Part shown: positions 1-6,591 of the stretch, piece after piece
Layout: the number at the start of each line of letters is the position of its first letter
How positions within the stretch are numbered: the stretch's first letter is position 1
NCBI GenBank assembly: GCA_949500635.1
Contig: CATAWQ010000031.1
Coordinates: 1-6,591, forward strand
Direction: 5' to 3'
DNA from: an uncultured Mycoplasmatota bacterium
Lineage (GTDB): Bacteria > Bacillota_I > Bacilli_A > Mycoplasmatales > Mycoplasmoidaceae
DNA length: 6,591 bases
Position numbers and translations under genes: made by a program
Notes under the pieces: generated by a model
Told to the model about the DNA's origin: nothing
The model's input: the letters and a program-made list of their open reading frames with translations, nothing else
The model's database searches: none

Positions 1-2534
1 ATAAAGAAATTGAATTTGAAATGATGAGAGATAACGCTAATAACGTTATCACTATTTGTGGCATGGAAAATATTGATCCTGTTGGTGTTCACACAGGAGA
101 CTCAATTGTTGTTGCCCCAATTATGTCTTTATCAAAAAGAGATGAAAATATGCTAATTAGAAGTGCAACTAAATTAATTAAAAAACTTAAAGTTGCAGGC
201 GGATGTAATGTTCAATTTGCATTAAACCCAAAAACTAGTGAATATTTTTTAATTGAGGTTAATCCTCGTGTTTCTCGTTCATCTGCATTAGCCTCAAAGG
301 CATCTGGTTATCCAATCGCAAAAGTTACAACTAAAATAGCTGTCGGTATGAATCTTAATGAAATTAAAGTAGCAAACACAACTGCTGCTAAAGCACCTAG
401 TCTTGATTATGTTGTAACTAAATTACCTAGATTTCCATTTGATAAATTTACTTCAGCATCAAATACATTAGGAACTCAAATGAAAGCTACTGGTGAAGTT
501 ATGGGAATTGGTTCTACACTAAGTGAATGTTTGCTTAAATCAGTTAGGTGTCTAGAAACTGGAGTTTACCACTTCTGATTAAAGAAGTTCGATTCATACT
601 CTACCGAAAAAATTTATGAATATATTAAACAATTCAGAGATGATAGCATTTATGCAGTAGCTGAATTGATTAGACGTGGTGAATCTATCAAGAAAATTCA
701 CCAAATATCAATGATTACTGAATTCTTCTTAATTGAATTAAAGAAAATTATTGATTATGAAAAAATAATTATTAAAAATCCAAAAGATATTAAGGTGTTA
801 AAAGAAGCTAAAATAATTGGTTTTAGTGATAAATATATTGCTAAACAATGAAAGATGAAAGAAATTGAATTGTTTAATTTACGTAAAAAGAATAATATTA
901 TGCCTATTTATAAAATGGCTGATACATTCCATACTAATGTTTACATTCCATATTTTTATTCATCTTATCAAGGAACAAATAAATCCAAATTATCTAAACA
1001 AAGAAAGATTATTGTATTAGGGGCTGGGCCTATTCGTATTGGGCAAGGTGTTGAATTTGATTATTCGACAGTTCATGCTGTTCAAACTATTAAAAAAGCT
1101 GGTTACCAAGCCATTATTATTAACAATAACCCAGAAACTGTATCAACAGATTACACTACTGCTGACAAATTATATTTTGAACCATTAACACCAGAAGATG
1201 TAATAAACATTGTTGAATTTGAAAAACCTGATGGTGTAATTGCTTCGTTAGGAGGCCAAACAGCAATCAATTTAGCTGGCCCATTACAAGAACGTGGTGT
1301 TAAAATCATTGGTACATCAGTAGAAGCTATTGATCGTGCTGAAGATAGGAGATTATTTGAAAATCTTTTAATGAATTTAAATATACCTCAACCTCGAGGG
1401 TTAGCTACAACCAAAATTTCTGAAGGTTTAGCTGCAGCTAAAAAAATCGGTTATCCAGTATTAGTTCGTCCTTCCTTTGTGTTAGGTGGCAGAGCAATGC
1501 AAATTGTTGCTGATGAAAATGGATTAAAACACTACTTAAAAACAGCTGTTGAAATTGATGAAGATAAACCAGTATTAGTAGACAAATATATTACAGGTAA
1601 AGAAGTAGAAGTAGATGCTATTTGTGATGGAAGAGATGTTTTTGTTCCAGGCATTATGGAATTAGTTGAAAAAACTGGTATCCATAGTGGTGATTCAATT
1701 AGTGTTTTTCCTTCATTCAGCATTTCAAATAAAGTTAAAGGAACAATTCTTCAATATGCAAAACAATTAGGATTAGCAATTGGTATTATTGGTTTATTTA
1801 ACATTCAATTTATTGTGGATAAGAATGATAGAGTTTATATTATTGAAGTAAACCCTCGTAGCAGCAGAACGGTTCCGTTTTTATCTAAGGCTACTGGATA
1901 TTCTTTAGCAGATATTGCTACTGAAGTTATTTTAGGTAAATCACTAAAAGAATTAGGTATTTTTGATTTATATCCTGCTGAACCTAAAAGATGATATGTT
2001 AAAGTCCCTGTATTTTCATTTAACAAAATTCATGGATTAGATGCATATCTATCCCCTGAAATGAAATCTACAGGAGAAGCGATTGGATATGATTCTACAT
2101 TAAACCGTGCTTTCTATAAAGCATTACAAGCTAGCGGAATGAAAATTCAAAATTATGGAACAGTATTTGCTACTATTTCGAACAAAGATCGTTTAGAAGC
2201 CTTACCATTAATTAAACGTTTCTACAATCTAGGATTTAACATTGTTGCAACTCCTGGAACTTCTAAATTCTTAAACGAGCACAGGATTCACAATAAAGTT
2301 GTTAACAAGTTTAATAAAGGATCAAATGACATAACCAAATTATTACATAGTGGTTTTGTAGCTTATGTAATTAACACTAGTGAGGTAGGAAAAAATGGAA
2401 TGGATGGTATTAAGATTAGATCATTATCTATTGAAACCAATACTCCTTTGTTCACTTCATTAGATACAGTAAAAGTATTGCTAGACGTTTTAGATGAATC
2501 TACTCTAAAAGTATCTACAATTAATTCGAAATAA
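1..2534 (+). CDS. carB: Carbamoyl-phosphate synthase large subunit (5' end missing)
   Basis: CarB makes carbamoyl phosphate from bicarbonate, ammonia (delivered by the glutaminase subunit CarA) and two ATP, in the cytoplasm, for pyrimidine and arginine synthesis. The first full codon is at position 3, and 843 residues are visible before TAA. The family is about 1050-1070 residues long, so roughly 210 N-terminal residues lie off the window. In order, the visible part holds the end of the carboxyphosphate domain (HTGDS; EVNPRVSR at visible residues 85-92), the helical oligomerisation domain (about 190-330), the carbamoyl-phosphate domain (LGAGPIRIGQG from about 339, RPSFVLGGRAM 489-499, HSGDS, EVNPRSSR 615-622), and a C-terminal MGS-like allosteric domain (about 719-843) with VATPGTSK and INTS. 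Three in-frame TGA codons, at 576, 849 and 1992, encode Trp 192, 283 and 664. Family similarity continues across all three, so this is not a pseudogene. The identification is very secure; the start and any carA partner are unseen. Confidence 0.97.
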
Positions 2535-2549
2535 GATTTATAAATTAAA

Positions 2550-2572
2550 TAATTATTTAAGATAAATAATTA
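2550..2572. terminator. AT-only hairpin at the carB/uvrA convergent junction
   Basis: A perfect 10-bp inverted repeat (2550-2559 and 2563-2572) encloses the 3-base loop AGA. It lies 16 bases past the carB stop and overlaps the uvrA stop codon, whose complement is TTA at 2570-2572. On the + strand a run of six T follows at 2580-2585. A bidirectional terminator fits the convergent gene arrangement. The stem is purely A/T, though, and the T-run starts 7 bases past the stem, so folding would be weak and the call is tentative. Confidence 0.35.
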
Positions 2573-5413
2573 CAAAATCTTTTTTAAATACTTAGCAGTG
2601 TAAGAAACATTATCGTGTTGGGCAACCTGTTCGGGTGTACCAGTGGCAATTATTTTTCCTCCTGCTTCTCCACCTTCCGGTCCTAAATCAATAATGTAGT
2701 CAGCGCATTTAATTAAATCTAAATTGTGTTCAATCACAATAACTGTACTTCCACCATCCACAATTCTGTCTAATACACTAATTAAGTTTGCAATATCATG
2801 TGTATGTAATCCTGTTGTTGGTTCATCAAGGATTAATATGGTATTCTTGCTTGCTTTACGTTGTAAGAATTTAGCTAGTTTAATTCTTTGAGCTTCACCA
2901 CCTGACAACCTATCAGAAGGTGTCCCTAATTTTAAATAACCTAATCCGACATCATTCATTAATTGAAGTTTTCTAAAAATATTAGGAATATTTTTAAAGA
3001 ATTCCATAGCTTCTACTACAGACATTTCTAACACATCATAAATCGATTTACCTTTATATTTAATCTGCAAAGTTTCCTCGTTATATCTTTTACCATTACA
3101 TTCATCGCATGCAATATATACATCAGGTAAGAAATGCATTTCAATACGAATAATTCCATCTCCTCAACATTTTTCACAGCGTCCACCAGGAACATTAAAC
3201 GAAAATCTTCCTTTAGTGTATCCATGAGCTTTTGCTTCTGGAACTGATGCAAATAATTCTCTAATATCATCAAATACACCAACATATGTTGCCGGATTAC
3301 TTCTTGGTGTTCTACCTATTGGTTCTTGACTTACCAAAATTAGCTTATCGACACTTTGAGCACCAACCATACTCTTAATCTTTGGTGCACTAACAAATGG
3401 ATTAAACAATAATTTTTGTATGTTTTTAGCAAACACTCCGTTAATTAGTGAAGATTTACCACTACCTGATACCCCTGTAATACAAATCAATTTTCCTAAA
3501 GGAAAGGTAACATCTACATTATGAAGATTATTGAACGTAGCACCTTTCATAATTATTTTTTGTCCACTTCCAGATCTTCTAGATTTTGGAACTGGAATAA
3601 ATTTTTCACCAGATAAATATTTTCCTGTTAAAGAATTCTTATTACTAATAATTTCTTGAGGGGTGCCTGCAGCTACAATCTTACCACCATATTGTCCAGC
3701 GCCTGGACCTACATCAACAATGTAGTCTGATTGCATCATAGTATCTGTGTCGTGTTCTACAACTAATAATGTGTTACCTAAATCTCTCATTTTTTTAAGA
3801 GTATCTATTAACATATCATTATCTTTTTGGTGTAAACCAATTGATGGCTCATCTAAAACATATAAAACACCTGTTAATGAGCTACCTATTTGAGTAGCTA
3901 ATCTAATTCTTTGCGCTTCTCCACCTGATAATGTACCAGCAGATCTACTTAATGTTAAATACCCCAATCCAACATTATCCAAAAATGTTAAACGATCAAT
4001 AATTTCTTTCAAACCTAATTTAGCAATCTTCTTTTGATTTTCAGTTAGTTCAAGATTTAAAAAGAAATCTATTAACCTCTTGATAGATAGATTAGTTAAA
4101 TCAATAATCGATTCACCGTTAATCTTTACAGATAATGCAGCTCTCGATAATCTTTTTCCATGGCACTCTGAACAAGTTTTTTCAGCCATGTATTTTGAAT
4201 AATATTGTCTTGCTGCTTCACTTGTAGTTTCTAAATGTCTACGTTTAACTAGCGTTAACACACCTTCAGCATAATCAAATTTACTATAAACATTACCGCT
4301 TGAAGATTTAATAGTAATGTCAATTGGTTCTTTAGAACCATACATTACAATATCCATTTCTTTTTTAGTAAATTGATTTAACGGTTTTGTTTTTGAAATT
4401 TTGTAATGTTTAAGCAATTGATCAAACTTTAGTCAATCTAATGAAGTTGTATTAACAGTATTTTTAAAATAATCTAACCCACTTTCATTAATACTCAATA
4501 ATGGATCAGGAATCATTTTATTTTCATCAGGTTCATATGTAAACCCCAAACCATGACATTTAGGACACGCACCAACTGGAGAGTTGAAAGAAAATAATCT
4601 TGGTTCTAATTCAGGGATATTAAAACCACAAACTTTGCATGCATGAGATTGAGAATACAAAGTTTCTTTATTATTCACTAAAACAATAACTTTATTTTCT
4701 CCATGTTTTAGTGCTGTTTCAACTGCTTCATTAATTCTACTTCTTGTATCACTGTCTTTATTACCGATAATACGATCAATAACAATATCAATATAGTGAA
4801 ATTTATTCTTTTCTAATTCTATCTTATCATCTAATGAATAAATTTCTCCATCAACTCTAACCCTTAAAAACCCTTCAGCTTTTAATTTGTCCAATTCATT
4901 TTTAAAAGCACCCTTTTGTTTGTATGCAATCGGTGATAATATTTGAATCTTGTCGCCTTCTTTGAATGAATCTAAAATTTTGTTAACTATTTGTTTAATA
5001 GTTAAAGTTTCAATTTTACCATGACCATTAGGACAATATGGTTCACCTATTCTTGCAAACAATACTCTTAAATAGTCATAGATTTCTGTAATGGTACCAA
5101 CAGTAGATCTAGGATTATTAGAGGTTGATTTTTGATCAACAGCAATCGCAGGAGACAAACCTTCAATAGAATCAACATCAGGTTTTTCATTACCACCTAA
5201 AAATTGTCTAGCATAACTAGATAATGATTCAAGATAACGTCTTTGACCCTCTGAATATATAGTGTCAAAAGCTAATGATGATTTTCCACTACCACTTAAA
5301 CCTGTAATAACCACAAGTTTATTTTTTGGAATATCAATACTAATATTTTTTAGGTTATTTTCTCTAGCACCACGGACTGAGATAAAGTCCATGGTTTTAT
5401 TTTCCTTAGACAT
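2570..5413 (-). CDS. uvrA: Excinuclease ABC subunit A (UvrA)
   Basis: UvrA is the cytoplasmic ATPase of nucleotide excision repair. Its dimer finds bulky DNA lesions and loads UvrB, after which UvrC incises. The protein is 947 residues, against about 940 typical, so it is full length. The first ATPase module has Walker A GLSGSGKS at 38-45, signature LSGGEAQR at 495-502 and LDEPSIGLH from 520. The second has Walker A GVSGSGKS at 647-654, signature 836-843 and LDEPTTGLH from 862. Zinc cysteines are at 259/262/283/286 and 746/749/769/772. C127, H131 and a further CxxC at 414/417 may form a third site, as I recall for a Bacillus-type UvrA. Residues between about 132 and 250 correspond to the UvrB-binding region. 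In-frame TGA codons (complement TCA at 4433-4435 and 3164-3166) give Trp 327 and Trp 750; the second lies inside the conserved zinc-finger motif. The start at 5413 is 8 bases below the upstream gene. Met8 (5390-5392) is a credible alternative start. Confidence 0.98.
5403..5407 (-). promoter_or_regulatory. Possible Shine-Dalgarno favouring the internal uvrA start (Met8)
   Basis: On the - strand AAGGA (complement TCCTT at 5403-5407) sits 10 bases before an ATG at 5390-5392. That ATG begins MDFISVRGAR, which lines up with the first residue of E. coli UvrA (MDKIEVRGAR). The annotated ATG at 5413 has only A/T-rich sequence before it and no clear ribosome site. The seven residues between the two starts (MSKENKT) look like a non-conserved extension. 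If Met8 is used, UvrA is 940 residues. Mycoplasmas often start without a Shine-Dalgarno, so this is suggestive only. Confidence 0.4.
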
Positions 5414-5421
5414 AATTATTT

Positions 5422-5766
5422 TTATTTTTCTGACTTAGAAGACTTACTAATTTTTTTGGTTGTGGACTCTTGTTTTTGAATTGGTTTTGAAATTTTATCC
5501 TTCTTAACATAGTCATATACAAATGGGGTTTTACTATTTACATACTTTTCTAATAAGTCTGTGTATTTCGTTAATCTACTAATAGCATCAAATGTTGGCA
5601 TTAGTATTTCTGATTCATAAGTTAGATCCTCAACTAAATAATCGGTTTTTTTTGCTACTATACCAATTCTTCTATATGCATTAATAGCATACAGTAAAAC
5701 AATAATCAGTAAAACCAATGCTACAATACCTAATGTTATTAATGCAATTTGATAAGAATCAGACAT
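5422..5766 (-). CDS. Small single-pass membrane protein of unknown function
   Basis: This is a 114-residue protein whose family I do not recognise with confidence. Residues 7-29 are a strongly hydrophobic membrane helix (ALITLGIVALVLLIIVLLYAI). A basic YRRIG follows, so by the positive-inside rule the bulk should face the cytoplasm. Residues 35-80 look helical and amphipathic. The tail, from about 88, is very rich in Lys and Ser and probably disordered. The layout (N-terminal anchor plus helical stretch) recalls the small DUF948-type proteins of Firmicutes, but that is an inference from topology. It has no Trp codon. Its TAA is 8 bases before the uvrA ATG, so the two genes are probably one transcript with this gene first. 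The start at 5766 is the first ATG and directly precedes the membrane helix. No signal peptidase or lipobox motif is seen. Confidence 0.8.
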   Translation of the reverse strand: MSDSYQIALITLGIVALVLLIIVLLYAINAYRRIGIVAKKTDYLVEDLTYESEILMPTFDAISRLTKYTDLLEKYVNSKTPFVYDYVKKDKISKPIQKQESTTKKISKSSKSEK

Positions 5767-5772
5767 AATCTA

Positions 5773-5778
5773 ATTATA
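5773..5778 (-). promoter_or_regulatory. Candidate -10 element for the membrane protein-uvrA transcript
   Basis: On the - strand a perfect TATAAT (complement ATTATA at 5773-5778) lies 6 bases before the ATG at 5766. Transcription usually starts about 6-7 bases past a -10 box, so the mRNA would begin at or within a base or two of the start codon and be leaderless. The best upstream hexamer is a poor TTCAAA at an 18-base spacing. Weak -35 elements are common in mycoplasmas. In such AT-rich DNA the hexamer could arise by chance. Confidence 0.4.
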
Positions 5779-5780
5779 TT
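5775..5780 (+). promoter_or_regulatory. Candidate -10 element for the sirtuin gene
   Basis: TATATT, one mismatch from TATAAT, lies 10 bases before the ATG at 5791, so a transcript would have a leader of only about 4 bases. It overlaps the - strand -10 candidate. A TTGATA at 5749-5754 resembles a -35 box, but its 20-base spacing is too long. No Shine-Dalgarno is visible before the start codon. The only non-coding DNA upstream is 24 bases, which makes some promoter element here likely even though this hexamer is weak. Confidence 0.3.
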
Positions 5781-5790
5781 AAATTAAGAT

Positions 5791-6516
5791 ATGGATTTTG
5801 AAAAAGCAAAAAATTTAATTCTGAATAGTAAACACTTAGTAGTCTTTACGGGAGCTGGTATTTCTATTGAAAGTGGAATCCCGCCTTTTACTGGTGTCAA
5901 TGGATTATGAACAAAATATGATCCTAAATTTATAGAATTAGATTATTTTTTTCAAAATCCAGAAAGCTCATGAAATGAAATTTATAAAATATTTTACCAA
6001 TTCATTGATAAAGCTAAACCAAATTTTGCTCATACAGAAATTGGTAGATTATCAAAAGGTAAAATTGTAAAAGCAATTATTACTCAAAATATTGATAATC
6101 TTCATCAAGAAGGAGGAGCTAATAATGTTATTGAATTTCATGGAACAACCAAAACATTAATATGTCCTAAATGTCATAAAGAATACAAAAATACAAAAGA
6201 TTTGTTTTCATCTATTCCGCCCAAATGTACAAAATGTAATACTATTTTAAAACCTAATTTTGTATTTTATGGGGAAGGGATAAATCCTCAAGTTCAAGAC
6301 AATGCATTTGATGAATTAATAAGAGCAGATGTTTTATTAATCATCGGAACAAGCGGGCAGGTAATGCCGGCCAATAGTCTTCCTTATCTTGCTAAACAAG
6401 AAAGAAAAGACTTAATTATCATTGAAGTTAATCCCAATAAATCAACATTTACTGACGCAATTGTAGATTATTATTTCCCTGTTAAAGCAACAGAATTCTT
6501 TCAAAATATTAAATAA
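5791..6516 (+). CDS. Sir2-family NAD-dependent protein deacylase (sirtuin)
   Basis: Sirtuins remove acyl groups from lysine using NAD+, releasing nicotinamide and O-acyl-ADP-ribose; some transfer ADP-ribose instead. The protein is 241 residues, a normal bacterial length. Visible motifs, in order: GAGIS at 21-25 (NAD fold); SGIPPFTG at 28-35; TQNIDNLH at 98-105 with the catalytic-pocket Asn and Asp; EFHG with the catalytic His117; zinc cysteines 125, 128, 146 and 149; KPNFVFYGE at 154-162; GTSGQVMPA at 186-194; EVN at 212-214. Two in-frame TGA codons give Trp 40 and Trp 61. The motif after GIP is PFTG rather than the usual DFRG or TFRG, so the Arg that contacts NAD in characterised sirtuins is Thr34 here. 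The substrate cannot be told from sequence. The gene diverges from the membrane protein-uvrA pair across 24 bases and looks monocistronic. Start choice: the ATG at 5791 puts GAGIS at the usual distance from the N-terminus. Confidence 0.95.
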
Positions 6517-6518
6517 AA

Positions 6519-6540
6519 AAATAGAGATAACTCTCTATTT
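6519..6540 (-). terminator. Hairpin terminator, best oriented for - strand transcription
   Basis: A perfect 9-bp inverted repeat (AAATAGAGA at 6519-6527 and TCTCTATTT at 6532-6540) encloses the loop TAAC, three bases after the sirtuin stop. On the - strand the stem runs directly into further T residues (the complement of the A-run at 6517-6521), which is the form of a Rho-independent terminator. On the + strand the arm ends in TTT followed by CCC, so it would serve the sirtuin less well, although bidirectional action is possible. Confidence 0.5.
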
Positions 6541-6558
6541 CCCAAATTGCAATTAAAA

Positions 6559-6591
6559 GTGCAACACCAATGATAAAATAATGGTGTGCAC
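6559..6591 (-). terminator. GC-richer hairpin at the right edge, possible second - strand terminator
   Basis: GTGCAACACCA (6559-6569) pairs with TGGTGTGCAC (6582-6591) as a 10-bp stem with one bulged A, around a 12-base loop. It is far more GC-rich than the surrounding DNA. On the - strand the stem is followed by TTTTAATT (complement of 6551-6558), as in a Rho-independent terminator. The structure reaches the last base of the window, so it may be longer, and what follows on the + strand is unknown. It could instead be part of a leader for a gene further right. Confidence 0.4.

Noticed and set aside
1532..2026. Two 63-codon open frames on the - strand inside carB
   Set aside because: They lie wholly within well-conserved carB coding sequence on the opposite strand and encode no recognisable protein. 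They are shadows.
576..2060. carB looks like several fragments separated by stops, as a pseudogene would
   Set aside because: Every interruption is TGA in one constant frame, with family similarity continuing across it. Code 4 explains it without any frameshift.
3028..3285. An 85-codon open frame on the - strand overlapping uvrA in another frame
   Set aside because: It overlaps the conserved uvrA zinc-finger region and its translation resembles nothing. It is a shadow.
6509..6589. A - strand frame reading as a hydrophobic C-terminus (IIGVALLIAIWEIESYLYFFI then TAA)
   Set aside because: It would use TGG for Trp, unlike every gene here, would run through both hairpins, and would overlap the sirtuin end. 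It is too short to support without the sequence to the right. Another - strand frame stops at 6553-6555, before the first hairpin, and is equally possible as a gene end.
6559..6591. CIRCE-type heat-shock operator
   Set aside because: The inverted repeat does not match the TTAGCACTC-N9-GAGTGCTAA consensus in either arm or in loop length.
1..6591. A novel multi-gene system, such as a sirtuin-based phage defence module
   Set aside because: Defence sirtuins are normally fused to or paired with partner domains (for example Argonaute, HerA or TIR-like). This is a standalone 241-residue enzyme beside housekeeping uvrA and carB, and no partner gene, mobile element or CRISPR array is visible.

Overview
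The window comes from an AT-rich bacterial genome that reads TGA as tryptophan (genetic code 4), so it is almost certainly a Mollicute (Mycoplasma/Spiroplasma lineage). This is seen directly. Three long genes, carB, uvrA and a sirtuin, are each interrupted only by in-frame TGA codons. Reading those codons as Trp joins the pieces into proteins that match their families end to end. All seven Trp codons found are TGA and none is TGG. A carB gene is unusual for a mycoplasma. From memory, Mycoplasma penetrans and its relatives are among the few with carbamoyl-phosphate/orotate genes, so a member of that group is a guess that needs a search.

Layout. (1) Positions 1-2534, + strand: the 3' four-fifths of carB, the large subunit of carbamoyl-phosphate synthase; the 5' end lies outside the window. 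(2) Positions 2535-2569: a short convergent junction with an AT-only hairpin. (3) Positions 5413-2570, - strand: a complete uvrA, the damage-recognition ATPase of nucleotide excision repair. (4) Positions 5766-5422, - strand: a small single-pass membrane protein of unknown function, 8 bases upstream of uvrA and probably co-transcribed with it. (5) Positions 5767-5790: a 24-base divergent intergenic region that must hold promoter elements for both directions. (6) Positions 5791-6516, + strand: a complete Sir2-family NAD-dependent protein deacylase. (7) Positions 6517-6591: non-coding DNA with two hairpins that look like terminators for - strand transcription arriving from the right.

The genes do not form an evident pathway. 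CarB supplies carbamoyl phosphate for pyrimidines and possibly arginine, UvrA serves DNA repair, and the sirtuin is a protein-modification enzyme. I found no CRISPR array, mobile element, RNA gene or defence system. The points most worth a second look are the altered NAD-loop motif of the sirtuin, the very short divergent promoter region with probably leaderless or near-leaderless transcripts, carB in a mollicute, and the tandem hairpins at the right edge.
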